Origin: Streptomyces sp. NBC_01485
Lineage (GTDB): Bacteria > Actinomycetota > Actinomycetes > Streptomycetales > Streptomycetaceae
DNA: 64,000 bases
Reading direction: 5' to 3'
Assembly: GCF_036227125.1 (NCBI RefSeq)
Contig: NZ_CP109435.1
Location: 1,984,001 to 2,048,000, forward strand
Shown here in pieces: positions 1 to 8,250 of this stretch. Each line of letters begins with the position of its first letter. Within the stretch, counting starts at the first letter, position 1. Below the pieces are notes generated by a model, which saw nothing but the letters and a program-made list of their open reading frames with translations, was not told the origin of the DNA and made no database searches. The translations under genes and the position numbers were made by a program.

Positions 1-90
1 CAGTCCGAGGGGGGCGAGGAGTATCGCCCCGGCGAGGACCGCCGTCTTGCGCGACGACGTGCGGGTGTGGTTATCGGCACATTCGGACAT
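1..90 (-). CDS. Secreted protein, N-terminal fragment (runs off the left edge)
   Basis: Only the first 30 codons lie in the window, read from ATG at 90. They start MSECADN, pass through a basic stretch (HTRTSSRK) and enter a hydrophobic run (TAVLAGAILLAPLGL), the layout of a Sec signal peptide. An AGAGGGA ribosome site sits just upstream. The mature domain is outside the window, so no function can be given. Small secreted wall hydrolases and Rpf-like proteins often start this way in streptomycetes, but that is only a guess. Confidence 0.6.
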   Translation of the reverse strand, partial: MSECADNHTRTSSRKTAVLAGAILLAPLGL

Positions 91-631
91 GTAGATCCCT
101 CTCTACGGACCCGGGCTCCCCCTGACCGGAGCGCTTCGGCCGCGCAAGGACGCGGTCGTGGCGCTCCGCCCCGTCCGTCGGCGGTCGTGCTGCGCGTTGT
201 CTGGCTCTGCGCGGCCGGCGGACGTACCCGAGCGGTGCTCGCTGCACACGGCGGTGCAATCTAGGGACCCTGACGACCCGTTATCAACCAACTCCCTGTT
301 CTCCCAGGCCAGTTACTGGTTACCGTAGGTAGCGGCGAATTCAGGACACCTACTTCATCCACCTTTTTCACATTTTGTCGACCAGCCACTCGAACAAACT
401 GTGAGTCAGTTCACCGGGCCAAGTTCCGTGATCTCCCCGTTACTTGACATGGAGTGGCCGATTCCGCACGCAGCGTGATCACGTGCGCAGGATGGTTCGA
501 TTACGTTGGCCGTGCAGCGTGACTCCCGCCACAGCTCGCCCGTTGTCTTCTTCATGAGCCGGGGACCCACCCGGACCACGAGCCGGAGCCACCCCGGCCT
601 CGCCCAAGCACCGCATCCGAGGGAGTCACCC
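91..631. other. Divergent intergenic region, 541 bp
   Basis: This gap separates two divergent genes and so must hold both promoters and a long leader for the leftward secreted-protein gene. A TTGACA hexamer at 444-449 on the + strand could be a -35 box, but I see no good -10 at the right distance. The part nearest the leftward gene is rich in short G+C inverted repeats. I looked for the c-di-AMP (ydaO) riboswitch that often precedes streptomycete wall hydrolases and did not recognise it. Open frames here have no ribosome site and look like shadows. Confidence 0.4.
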
Positions 632-1414
632 GTGCCGCGCATGCTCGACGTCAGCGACGAGGTACGCGCCGAGATCGGCGACGAAGAAGCCGACCGGCTG
701 CTCGCCGGAGACAACGCCCCGGGCAGTTACGACTGCACGTCCTGCCGCACCCCGGGCGACTCCGAGAACGAACGCACCAGCACTGTCCTGTTCATCGGCG
801 ACGAGACCGCGGTCCTCGCCTTCGCCCACTCCACCTGCCTGCCCTCGCAGATCGTCCAGGTCACCGAGGAGCAGCTTCAGGGCGCGGTCCGCTCCATCAG
901 CGGCGACACGGTCGACCTGGACCCCGACAAGGTCATCCCCGAGCAGGCCGTGCTCGGTGTGACCAGCGGACTCGTCCTGATCGCCGGGGAGTTGCACCCG
1001 GCCCTCGTCGTCGAGCCGACCGCGCCCATCGTGCGGCCCGGCACGACCGGCGCCGGCGACGACTTCCTGCCCCTTCTCATCGAGCAGGGCTTCATGCCGC
1101 TGAGCCAGCTCACCGAGGTCCCGCCGGTACAGCACGGCTGGTCCGTACTGCTCGCGATGGGCCAACTGCACGCCGTACTGCAGCCGTCGGTGAACGGCGG
1201 GCAGCCGGTCGCCTGGTGGCAGGCACATCAGCCGTTGCAGGTGACGGAGGGCTGGCGGGCCGCCGCCAACAAGCACCAGCAGGTACTGATGTTCGCGGCG
1301 CCGGTGGGCTCGATCGGCCGCCAGCCCAGGGAGGACCTGCTGCGGGACGCGCTCGACAAGTCCGCGGCGAACGGGCAGTTGGTGGGGGCGGCACTGCCCC
1401 TTGCCGGGACCTGA
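632..1414 (+). CDS. Conserved Streptomyces protein of unknown function
   Basis: The protein has 260 residues from GTG at 632, chosen because GAGGGAG lies 6-7 nt upstream. The open frame continues to 506, but that extension (MAVQRDSRHSS...) lacks a ribosome site and protein-like composition. The product (MPRMLDVSDEVRAEIGDEEADRLLAG...) has no signal peptide and no membrane helix. It has a CTSCRTPGD stretch near residue 35, where a Cys-x-x-Cys could bind metal. I do not recognise a catalytic family. It points away from the divergent secreted-protein gene and is followed by a dispersed repeat. Confidence 0.75.
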   Translation: MPRMLDVSDEVRAEIGDEEADRLLAGDNAPGSYDCTSCRTPGDSENERTSTVLFIGDETAVLAFAHSTCLPSQIVQVTEEQLQGAVRSISGDTVDLDPDKVIPEQAVLGVTSGLVLIAGELHPALVVEPTAPIVRPGTTGAGDDFLPLLIEQGFMPLSQLTEVPPVQHGWSVLLAMGQLHAVLQPSVNGGQPVAWWQAHQPLQVTEGWRAAANKHQQVLMFAAPVGSIGRQPREDLLRDALDKSAANGQLVGAALPLAGT

Positions 1415-1424
1415 GACAAGCGCA

Positions 1425-1545
1425 TGAGGGGGCGGGGACTGCGGGTTGCACGGCGGCGGCGGGTCGTTCGTGGCTGGTCCCGCCCACGCGGCGGAGCCGC
1501 ATGTACACGCAGCCCCGCGCCCCTTCGGGCGCGCTGCACAACCGC
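1425..1545 (+). repeat. Dispersed intergenic repeat family A, copy 1
   Basis: A roughly 110-bp G+C-rich element with the core TGGCTGGTCCCGCCCACGCG, then GCGGAGCCGCATG, then GCCCCGCGCCCCT. A second copy lies inverted at 31405-31513. The GCGGC/GCCGC arms can form a hairpin. It fills the gap between two rightward genes and runs into the upstream part of the next open frame, which supports that gene's later start at 1578. Confidence 0.7.
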
Positions 1546-1577
1546 ATCTCTTCCCGTGCCGCGTCGTTTGGACATAC

Positions 1578-1997
1578 GTGCACACCTATGACGTTCCCCG
1601 CCGCCCGTCCTACCAGTCGATCCCGTCCGCGCGACCGGCTCAGGACTCCCAGGGCGGCCCATCGGCCACGCCGATCTACGACGCGCTCTACTCCGAGTAC
1701 GTCAAGACGTTCCGCTCGCTGCCGGGTGACCGCAGCGGCGAGGACGATCTGGGGTTCACCGCCTTCGGGAACATCCCGCACAGCACGGGCTCGTACGCGC
1801 CACCCCGCCCGGGGTCGTTCAGCAGTTCCTACAGCGCCTACAGCGCGGGGGCGCAGAGCGCGCGGCACGGGATCGGTCAGCAGTCCCAGTGGCAGCGGGT
1901 CGGGCAGATCGGCCAGCCGCACCCGCCCACCGCGATGCACCACATCCCTGCGGCACTCCCTGCGGCTCTCCCACCGGCGCCCCGCAGGACCGTCTGA
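1578..1997 (+). CDS. Small conserved Streptomyces protein, unknown function
   Basis: GTG at 1578 gives 139 residues starting MHTYDVPRRPSYQS. Upstream codons in the same frame (from 1446) lie inside a dispersed repeat and are not believable coding sequence. The middle holds a well-formed segment, YDALYSEYVKTFRSLPGD followed by RSGEDDLGF. The C-terminal half is low complexity (Ser, Tyr, Gln, Pro, His). There is no signal peptide or membrane helix. No strong ribosome site is visible, so the start is less certain than the gene. I do not recognise the fold. A perfect hairpin follows the stop codon. Confidence 0.6.
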   Translation: MHTYDVPRRPSYQSIPSARPAQDSQGGPSATPIYDALYSEYVKTFRSLPGDRSGEDDLGFTAFGNIPHSTGSYAPPRPGSFSSSYSAYSAGAQSARHGIGQQSQWQRVGQIGQPHPPTAMHHIPAALPAALPPAPRRTV

Positions 1998-2006
1998 TCA
2001 CGCTGC

Positions 2007-2053
2007 ACATGGCTGAGGGCGGCACCCGTGACGGGTGCCGCCCTCAGCCATGT
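2007..2053. terminator. Perfect 21-bp hairpin between convergent genes
   Basis: The arms ACATGGCTGAGGGCGGCACCC and their exact complement are separated by the 5-nt loop GTGAC. It lies 10 bp past the rightward small gene and 21 bp past the stop of leftward der, so it can end transcription from both sides. There is no U tract, as is usual in streptomycetes. Confidence 0.85.
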
Positions 2054-2073
2054 GGCCGCTTCTGGTGCTGCCG

Positions 2074-3558
2074 CTACTTCTTCTTGTTGGCGCCGCGCTT
2101 CTCGCGCACCCGCACCGAGATGTGGATCGGGGTCCCCTCGAAGCTGAACTCCTCGCGCAGCCGGCGCTCGATGAAGCGCCGGTAGCCCGCCTCGATGAAC
2201 CCGGAGGCGAACAGGACGAAGCGCGGGGGCTTGGTGCCGGCCTGGGTGCCGAAGAGGATGCGGGGCTGCTTGCCGCCGCGGACCGGGTGCGGGTGGGCCG
2301 CGACCAGCTCGCCGAGGAAGGCGTTGAGGCGGCCCGTCGGGACGCGGGTCTCCCAGCCGACGAGGGCGGCCTCGATGCCCGGGACCAGCTTCTCCATGTG
2401 GCGGCCGGTGCGCGCCGAGACGTTCACCCGGGGCGCCCACGCGACCTGGGCGAGCTCGGTCTCGATCTCGCGCTCCAGGTAGTAGCGGCGCTCCTCGTCG
2501 AGGGTGTCCCACTTGTTGAAGGCGAGGACGATCGCGCGGCCCGCGTCGACGGCCATGGTGACGATCCGCTGGTCCTGGACCGAGATGGACTCGGAGGCGT
2601 CGATCAGGATGACCGCCACCTCGGCCTTCTCGACGGCGGCCGCGGTGCGCAGCGAGGCGTAGTAGTCGGCGCCCTGCTGGAGGTGGACGCGCTTGCGGAT
2701 GCCCGCCGTGTCGACGAACTTCCAGGTGATGCCGCCGAGTTCGATCAGCTCGTCGACCGGGTCACGGGTGGTGCCCGCGATCTCGTTGACGACGACGCGC
2801 TCCTCGCCCGCCACCTTGTTCAGCAGCGAGGACTTGCCGACGTTCGGGCGGCCGATGAGCGCGATGCGGCGCGGTCCGCCGACCGCGGTGCCGAAGGTCT
2901 GCTCGGGCGCCTCGGGCAGCGCCTCCAGGACGGCGTCCAGCATGTCGCCCGTGCCGCGGCCGTGCAGCGCGGAGATCGGGTGCGGTTCGCCGAGGCCCAG
3001 GGACCACAGGTAGGACGCGTCGGCCTCGCCGCTCTGGCCGTCCACCTTGTTGGCGGCGAGCACGACGGGCTTGCCGGCCTTGCGCAGCAGCCGGACGACC
3101 GCCTCGTCGGTGTCGGTGGCGCCGACCTTGGCGTCCACGACGAAGACGACGGCGTCGGCCGCCTCGATCGCGTACTCGGCCTGCGCGGCCACGGAGGCGT
3201 CGATGCCGAGGACGTCCTGCTCCCAGCCGCCGGTGTCGACGACCTTGAAGCGGCGGCCCGCCCACTCGGCCTCGTAGGTGACACGGTCGCGGGTGACGCC
3301 GGGCTTGTCCTCGACGACCGCCTCGCGCCGCCCGATGATCCGGTTGACGAGGGTCGACTTGCCGACATTCGGGCGGCCGATGATGGCGAGGACCGGCAGC
3401 GGCCCGTGCCCGGCGGCCTCGATCGCCCCCTCGACGTCCTCGACGTCGAAGCCCTCGACGGCGGCGAGCTCCATGAACTCCGCGTACTCGGCGTCGCCGA
3501 GCGCCCCGTGATCGTGCTCGAAGCCGTCCGAGCCGTCGGGCTGGGTGTGGTCGTTCAT
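2074..3558 (-). CDS. der: Ribosome biogenesis GTPase Der (EngA)
   Basis: Der has 494 residues and two tandem GTPase domains, which act in maturation of the 50S ribosomal subunit. The first G1 motif, [11 protein letters not shown], is near residue 60 and the second, [11 protein letters not shown], is near residue 235. DTGGW/DTAGI (G3) and NKVD/NKWD (G4) follow in each. The C-terminal KH-like domain ends in the basic tail RGANKKK. An acidic extension of about 55 residues precedes the first G domain, as in other actinobacterial Der proteins. The gene is last in a leftward group with the acyltransferase and cmk, a common cmk-plsC-der order. Its 5' gap holds a 7-bp tandem repeat. Confidence 0.97.
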   Translation of the reverse strand: MNDHTQPDGSDGFEHDHGALGDAEYAEFMELAAVEGFDVEDVEGAIEAAGHGPLPVLAIIGRPNVGKSTLVNRIIGRREAVVEDKPGVTRDRVTYEAEWAGRRFKVVDTGGWEQDVLGIDASVAAQAEYAIEAADAVVFVVDAKVGATDTDEAVVRLLRKAGKPVVLAANKVDGQSGEADASYLWSLGLGEPHPISALHGRGTGDMLDAVLEALPEAPEQTFGTAVGGPRRIALIGRPNVGKSSLLNKVAGEERVVVNEIAGTTRDPVDELIELGGITWKFVDTAGIRKRVHLQQGADYYASLRTAAAVEKAEVAVILIDASESISVQDQRIVTMAVDAGRAIVLAFNKWDTLDEERRYYLEREIETELAQVAWAPRVNVSARTGRHMEKLVPGIEAALVGWETRVPTGRLNAFLGELVAAHPHPVRGGKQPRILFGTQAGTKPPRFVLFASGFIEAGYRRFIERRLREEFSFEGTPIHISVRVREKRGANKKK

Positions 3559-3625
3559 GAAGTGCGTCCCTCGTCGTTCATTCGTGGTGATCGGTGGAGC
3601 ACCCGGTTCGTCCGGGCTGATCCAC

Positions 3626-3653
3626 TACTCGGTACTCGGTACTCGGTACTCGG
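3626..3653. repeat. Four tandem copies of TACTCGG
   Basis: The unit TACTCGG is repeated four times head to tail, followed by two degenerate copies (TTGCTCGG and TTACTCAG). It lies in the 134-bp gap between the acyltransferase stop and the der start, about 70 bp upstream of der. A simple repeat of this kind could vary in copy number between strains. Confidence 0.9.
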
Positions 3654-3692
3654 TTTGCTCGGTTACTCAGTCAACTCGGTTTTCAGTGTCGC

Positions 3693-4346
3693 TCAGCGCC
3701 CGGTGAGGCGCCTGGCGTTTTCCAGGTGGGCGGCCAGATGCTTCTGGATGCGTTCGGTCGCCTCGTCCAGTGCCTTGCGGGTACGCCGTCCGCTGCCGTC
3801 GCCCGCCTCGAACGGGTCGCCGAAGACGACGTCGACGCGGGAGCGCAGCGGGGGCAGCGCCTTTATCAACCGTCCGCGCTTCTCGGAACTTCCCAGCACG
3901 GCGACGGGCACGATCGGGGCCCCGCCGCGGACGGCGAAGTAGGCGAGCCCGGCGCGCAGGGCGGCGAAGTCGCCCTCGCCCCGGGTGCCCTCCGGGAAGA
4001 TCCCGAGGACCCCGCCGTTCTCCAGCACTCCCAGCGCGCGGGTGATGGCCGTGCGGTCGGCGGTCGCCCGGTCGACCTCGATCTGGCCGACACGGGTCAT
4101 GAACCGGCCGAGCGGGCCGATGAACGCTTCCTTCTTGACCAGGAAGTGCGAGGCCCGGGGCGCCACGCCGATGACCATCGGGCCGTCGACGATGTGGGAG
4201 TGGTTGACCGCGAAGATCACGGGGCCGCTCGCGGGCACCTTCCAGGCGCCCAGCACGCGCGGCCGCCACAGCCCGTACATCAGGCCGACGCCGATCCGCC
4301 GCCCGACCTCGGCGCCCTTCTCGGAGGGCACGGACTCAGGACTCAC
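3693..4346 (-). CDS. 1-acylglycerol-3-phosphate O-acyltransferase family (PlsC-like)
   Basis: The GTG start at 4346 overlaps the cmk stop by 4 bases (GTGA), so 217 residues are translated by coupling. The H-x4-D acyltransferase motif is in NHSHIVD and the substrate-binding motif FPEGTR lies about 80 residues later, both required in PlsC enzymes. The family moves an acyl chain onto lysophosphatidate at the membrane during phospholipid synthesis. A weakly hydrophobic N-terminal segment (RRIGVGLMYGLW) could attach it to the membrane. The exact acceptor cannot be told from sequence. The longer open frame to 4385 is rejected because it runs into cmk and lacks a ribosome site. Confidence 0.9.
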   Translation of the reverse strand: MSPESVPSEKGAEVGRRIGVGLMYGLWRPRVLGAWKVPASGPVIFAVNHSHIVDGPMVIGVAPRASHFLVKKEAFIGPLGRFMTRVGQIEVDRATADRTAITRALGVLENGGVLGIFPEGTRGEGDFAALRAGLAYFAVRGGAPIVPVAVLGSSEKRGRLIKALPPLRSRVDVVFGDPFEAGDGSGRRTRKALDEATERIQKHLAAHLENARRLTGR

Positions 4347-5029
4347 CGCACGGCCCGCTTCTCCTCGACGAGGGTGACGACGCACTCGATGACCTGGGTC
4401 AGCGTCAGCTCGGTGGTGTCCACCTCGACGGCGTCGTCCGCCTTGGCGAGCGGGGAGGTCCTGCGGGAGGAGTCGGCCGCGTCCCGCTTGATCAGCGCCT
4501 CGCGGGTGCTGTGTATGTCGGCGCCCTTCAGCTCACCGCTGCGGCGGGCGGCGCGGGCCTCCGGCGAGGCGGTGAGGAAGATCTTCAGATCGGCGTCGGG
4601 CAGCACGGTCGTACCGATGTCCCGCCCCTCGACGACGATGCCCCGCTCGGCGGAGGCCGCCAGCGAGCGCTGCAGCTCGGTGATCCGGGCCCGCACCTCC
4701 GGTACGGCGCTCACCGCGCTGACCTTGGAGGTGACGTCCTGGGTGCGGATCGGGCCGGTCACGTCGAAGCCGTCGACCTCGATGGTCGGGGCGGCCGGGT
4801 CGGTGCCGGAGAGGATCTCCGGCTTGCCGGCGACCTCGGCGATCGCCGAGGGGTCCTCGACGTCGATCCCGTTGCTCACCATCCACCACGTGATCGCCCG
4901 GTACTGGGCACCGGTGTCCAGGTAGCTCAGCCCGAGCTGGGCGGCCACGGCCTTGGACGTGCTCGACTTGCCCGTGCCGGAGGGGCCGTCGATGGCGACA
5001 ATCACGGGCTGGGTGGCGCCGTTTTCCAC
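4343..5029 (-). CDS. cmk: Cytidylate kinase
   Basis: The protein has 228 residues from GTG at 5029, with GAAGG upstream. The P-loop GPSGTGKSS is at about residues 15-23, then the CMP-binding region LDTGAQYRA and later VVEGRDIGT, all diagnostic of CMP kinase. It phosphorylates CMP and dCMP with ATP for nucleotide recycling and DNA synthesis. It is coupled to the downstream acyltransferase and probably to der. A 255-bp gap with a dispersed repeat separates it from tyrA, so it may have its own promoter. Confidence 0.96.
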   Translation of the reverse strand: MENGATQPVIVAIDGPSGTGKSSTSKAVAAQLGLSYLDTGAQYRAITWWMVSNGIDVEDPSAIAEVAGKPEILSGTDPAAPTIEVDGFDVTGPIRTQDVTSKVSAVSAVPEVRARITELQRSLAASAERGIVVEGRDIGTTVLPDADLKIFLTASPEARAARRSGELKGADIHSTREALIKRDAADSSRRTSPLAKADDAVEVDTTELTLTQVIECVVTLVEEKRAVR

Positions 5030-5174
5030 GGGGGGACACCTTCCTGGTGCGAGGCGGTGGATGTGCGGGGCGCGATCGTGCCCCGCACAAGGTTACCGGG
5101 CACAGGTCACTCGTCCGGCCGCTGCCCGTTCGTCACAGCCCGCTACCTGTTCAGCACCGGCCGGCCGCACTCAG

Positions 5175-5262
5175 CCCGTTGGGGGTCCCCCCTCGGGGGG
5201 AGCTCGAGGACGAGGCCCCTTCAGGGCCGAAGCGGGGGCCTGGGGGCGGCAGCCCCCAGCAG
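5175..5262 (+). repeat. Dispersed intergenic repeat family B, copy 1
   Basis: The element contains GAGGACGAGGCCC, AGGGCCGA and GCGGGGGCCTGGGGGCGGCA followed by GCCCCCAGCA. The last part is a strong hairpin (CTGGGGGC/GCCCCCAG). A diverged inverted copy lies at 54110-54227. Here it sits between the tyrA stop and cmk start and could end tyrA transcription or buffer the cmk promoter. Confidence 0.75.
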
Positions 5263-5284
5263 CGCCCACACCGGCACCGGGTGC

Positions 5285-6370
5285 CTACTTCCGGATAGCC
5301 CACCCTCGCTCACGCAACGCCGAAGACAGAACCACCGCGGACTTCGGCTCGACCCACAGCTGCACCAGCCCCGCCTGCTGCCCGGTCGCGTGCTCGATGC
5401 GTACGTCCTCGATGTTGACCCCCGCCTGCCCCGCGTCCGCGAAGATGCGGGCCAACTGCCCCGGCTGGTCGTCGATCAGCACGGCGACCACCTCGTACAC
5501 CCGCGGAGCGGCCCCGTGCTTGCCGGGCACCCGCACCTGGCCCGCGTTGCCGCGGCGCAGGACGTCCTCGATGCCGCCGACGCCCTCGCCGCGCTCGGCG
5601 TCGTCGGAGGACTGCAGGGCGCGCAGGGCCCGCACCGTCTCCTCCAGGTCGGCGGCGACGTCGGTGAGCAGGTCGGCGACCGGTCCGGGGTTCGCGGACA
5701 GGATGTCGATCCACATCCCGGGCTCGGAGGCGGCGATCCGGGTGACGTCCCGGATGCCCTGCCCGCACAGCCGTACGGCGGCCTCCTCGGCGTGCTCCAG
5801 GCGCGCGGCGACCATGCTGGACACCAGGTGGGGCATGTGGGAGACCAGCGCCACCGCGCGGTCGTGGGCGTCCGCGTCCATGACCACCGGGACGGCGCGG
5901 CAGTGCGAGACCAGCTCCAGGGCGAGGTTCAGCACCTCGGTGTCGGTGTCCCGGGTCGGGGTGAGGACCCAGGGCCGTCCCTCGAACAGGTCGCCGGTCG
6001 CGGCCAGCGGCCCGGACTTCTCCCGCCCCGACATGGGATGCGTGCCGATGTAGGCCGACAGGTCGAGGCCGAGCGCCTCCAGCTCGCGGCGCGGCCCGCC
6101 CTTGACGCTGGCCACGTCGAGGTAGCCGCGGGCCACCCCCCGGCGCATCGCGTCGGCGAGCACACCGGCCACGTGGGCGGGCGGGGCGGCGACGATCGCG
6201 AGGTCGACCGGGCCCTCCGGCGCCTCGTCGGTGCCGGCGCCGAGCGCGGCGGCCGTGCGGGCCTGCTCGGGGTCGTGGTCGGCGAGGTGGACGACGACGC
6301 CCCGCTGGGCCAGGGCCAGGGCGGCGGACGTGCCGATCAGCCCGGTTCCGATGACGAGCGCGGTCCTCAC
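5285..6370 (-). CDS. tyrA: Prephenate dehydrogenase with C-terminal ACT domain
   Basis: GTG at 6370 overlaps the aroH stop by 4 bases and gives 361 residues. The N-terminal Rossmann motif is VIGTGLIGTSAALAL. The middle holds the conserved THPMSGREKSGP segment of the TyrA active site. The C-terminal ~75 residues (VYEVVAVLIDDQPGQLARIF...) form an ACT domain that usually binds tyrosine for feedback control. The enzyme converts prephenate to 4-hydroxyphenylpyruvate with NAD(P)+. Its coupling to a monofunctional AroH chorismate mutase supplies the two consecutive steps from chorismate. Confidence 0.95.
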   Translation of the reverse strand: MRTALVIGTGLIGTSAALALAQRGVVVHLADHDPEQARTAAALGAGTDEAPEGPVDLAIVAAPPAHVAGVLADAMRRGVARGYLDVASVKGGPRRELEALGLDLSAYIGTHPMSGREKSGPLAATGDLFEGRPWVLTPTRDTDTEVLNLALELVSHCRAVPVVMDADAHDRAVALVSHMPHLVSSMVAARLEHAEEAAVRLCGQGIRDVTRIAASEPGMWIDILSANPGPVADLLTDVAADLEETVRALRALQSSDDAERGEGVGGIEDVLRRGNAGQVRVPGKHGAAPRVYEVVAVLIDDQPGQLARIFADAGQAGVNIEDVRIEHATGQQAGLVQLWVEPKSAVVLSSALRERGWAIRK

Positions 6371-6729
6371 TGGGCGATGTCCTTGCGCAGGGCGGCGGCG
6401 GTGCCGAGGTAGACGTGGCTGATCCCGGCGCGCGGCCGGTCGGACTCGATGTGCGCGAGGATGCGGACGACCCGCGGCATGGCGCCCTCGATGTCGAGTT
6501 CCTGGGCGCAGATCAGCGGCACGTCGACGATGCCCAGCTTGCGCGCGGCGGCCGCCGGGAAGTCGCTGTGCAGGTCGGGGGTGGCCGTGAACCAGATGCT
6601 GATCAGGTCGTCGGCGCTGAGGGAGTTCCGTTCCAGGACGGCGGTGAGCAGGGCCCCGACCTGCTCGTCCATGTGCCCGGCCTCGTCCCGCTCCAGTTGG
6701 ACGGCTCCCCGGACCGCTCGTACCGCCAC
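6367..6729 (-). CDS. aroH: Chorismate mutase, AroH type
   Basis: The 120 residues from GTG at 6729 (AAGGAG 8-9 nt upstream) match the usual length of the trimeric AroH class, not the all-helical AroQ class. Typical segments are VRAVRGAVQLERDE, ISIWFTATPDLHSDFPA and the C-terminal RPRAGISHVYLGTAAALR. It rearranges chorismate to prephenate. The stop overlaps the tyrA start, so AroH and TyrA are made together. A 15-bp tandem repeat lies in its leader. Confidence 0.93.
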   Translation of the reverse strand: MAVRAVRGAVQLERDEAGHMDEQVGALLTAVLERNSLSADDLISIWFTATPDLHSDFPAAAARKLGIVDVPLICAQELDIEGAMPRVVRILAHIESDRPRAGISHVYLGTAAALRKDIAQ

Positions 6730-6755
6730 GGCGCTGCTCCTTGCTGATGTGTGAT

Positions 6756-6785
6756 GCCTGATGTGCTGACGCCTGATGTGCTGAC
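6756..6785. repeat. 15-bp tandem duplication in the aroH leader
   Basis: GCCTGATGTGCTGAC occurs twice in direct succession, with a weaker third partial copy (GCTGATGTGTGAT) closer to the gene. It begins 27 nt upstream of the aroH start codon, so it is probably transcribed. No leader peptide rich in Phe or Tyr is evident. Confidence 0.8.
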
Positions 6786-6965
6786 GCGCTGCCGATATAC
6801 GGCGCTCGACGCATTGATGCATCAAGCGTAGTCAGCCCGGGTCGGTCCGGTGCGCGCCGACCGCGTGCCGAGACGGGAGTGCCTCCGTACGCCCTTTACG
6901 GCGGGTGCGGCCTGCGCTCTCATGGCACTCTGACGGCAGGACACCCGCATCGGGGAAGGCCCGAC

Positions 6966-7622
6966 ATGAAGCGTCCAGGACCCCTGCTCACCCTTCTCGC
7001 GGGACTGGTGCTCGGCCTGTTCCTGCTGACGCTCAACGTGACGACGGGGACGAAGACCGTCTCGTCCACGCAGCAGGAGAAGTCACCGACCCCGGCCCCC
7101 ACCCGCAGCACCGCCGCGTCCCCCACGCCCACCCCCTCCCGTACCCCGGTCCCGGCCCCGGACTCCGACTACGCCGGCCGTACCGCCGACGACGCGGCGG
7201 CGATCGCCGTCTCCGTCCGCGACGGCAGGGCGATCGCGTACTTCTGCGACGGCCACACCCGGGAGTCCTGGCTCAAGGGCGACGTACGGGACGACGGCAC
7301 GCTGAAGCTCACCGGGAAGAACGGCGCGAAGCTGGACGGCACGCTGCGGGACGGCAGGAAGATCGACGGCACGGTGGACGTCGGCGGCGGCCACCACGCG
7401 TTCACCGCGGACCGGGCGAAGAAGCCGTCCGGGTTGTGGCGGGCGACGGCCACCGTGCGCTCCGCGAAGATCGACGGCGGCTGGATCGTCCTGAAGGACG
7501 GCACCCAGGTCGGCATCCTCACCCGCGACGGCGAGCCCTCCCCCGCGCCCCGCATCGACCCGGCCACCGGCGCGGTGACGGTCGACGGACAGCGGCTCAC
7601 AGCCCGCCCCGCAACGCCCTGA
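6966..7622 (+). CDS. Membrane-anchored or secreted protein of unknown function
   Basis: The ATG at 6966 has GGGGAAGG upstream and gives 218 residues. The N-terminus (MKRPG, then LLTLLAGLVLGLFLLTL) is a signal peptide or signal anchor. A Pro/Thr/Ser-rich linker of about 45 residues follows, then a compact domain with alternating Gly/Asp (VRDDGTLKLTGKNG..., VDVGGGHHAFT) suggesting a small beta barrel. I do not recognise a named family. It is first in a rightward set with the five-helix membrane protein (43-bp gap) and the Rieske protein, so it may work outside the membrane with that redox pair. Confidence 0.75.
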   Translation: MKRPGPLLTLLAGLVLGLFLLTLNVTTGTKTVSSTQQEKSPTPAPTRSTAASPTPTPSRTPVPAPDSDYAGRTADDAAAIAVSVRDGRAIAYFCDGHTRESWLKGDVRDDGTLKLTGKNGAKLDGTLRDGRKIDGTVDVGGGHHAFTADRAKKPSGLWRATATVRSAKIDGGWIVLKDGTQVGILTRDGEPSPAPRIDPATGAVTVDGQRLTARPATP

Positions 7623-7665
7623 CCGCCCGCACCCCACCCCTGACCCCTTTGAGCAGGGAGCCATC

Positions 7666-8250
7666 ATGACCGTCGACCCGAACGCCGCCACCCAGGGTTT
7701 CCCCGCCCCCGAGCCCGCGCGGCGCGGCCCGCACCCCGCCCGCTACCTGGTCCCGGCGCTCGTCGCCGCCGCGGTCGCCGTCGCCCTGGGCGTGTACGGC
7801 AAGGTCCACGACCCGGCCGGGACGGCCTTCAACCTGGCCGGCTTCAGCAGCACGGGCGCGGTGAAGTCCTGGCTGGCGACGGCCGCGATCCTCTTCGCCC
7901 TGGTCCAGGTCGCCTCGGCGCTGATGCTCTACGGGAAGCTGCCGGGTCCCGCCTGGTCGGGCACGCTCCACCGCTGGTCGGGCCGCGCGGCCTTTCTGAT
8001 CGCCGTCCCGGTTGCGGTGCACTGCCTGTACGCGCTTGGCTATCAGACGTATGAAACGCGTGTTTTGTGGCACTCCGCCCTGGGTTGCTTCTTCTTCGGC
8101 GCCTTCAGTGCCAAGATGCTGCTGCTCCGTTCGGAGCGACTCCCCGGATGGCTGCTGCCGATCGTCGGCGGACTCGTCTTCGCCACGCTCACGATCATCT
8201 GGCTGACCTCGGCCTTCTGGTTCTTCCGTACTTTCGGAGTGACGACATGA
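7666..8250 (+). CDS. Five-helix membrane protein (DUF6529-like), possible cytochrome b-type subunit
   Basis: The 194-residue protein has about five hydrophobic helices, at residues 28-45, 70-90, 108-125, 134-155 and 161-187. Histidines H102, H119 and H136 are spaced by 17 and sit in or next to helices 3 and 4, where they could hold a heme as in small cytochrome b561 or ferric-reductase-like proteins. Heme binding is inference. From memory it resembles the DUF6529 family. Its stop overlaps the start of the Rieske gene (ATGA), which strongly suggests the two products form one membrane redox unit. A GGGAG ribosome site precedes the start. Confidence 0.85.
   Translation: MTVDPNAATQGFPAPEPARRGPHPARYLVPALVAAAVAVALGVYGKVHDPAGTAFNLAGFSSTGAVKSWLATAAILFALVQVASALMLYGKLPGPAWSGTLHRWSGRAAFLIAVPVAVHCLYALGYQTYETRVLWHSALGCFFFGAFSAKMLLLRSERLPGWLLPIVGGLVFATLTIIWLTSAFWFFRTFGVTT

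Noticed and set aside
91..290. Possible c-di-AMP (ydaO) riboswitch in the leader of the edge gene
   Set aside because: GGGGGAGCCC resembles one motif, but the other conserved blocks and stems were not found.
2035..3942. 635-codon open frame opposite der
   Set aside because: Antisense shadow with Arg/Gly/Asp-rich composition. Der on the minus strand has all GTPase motifs.
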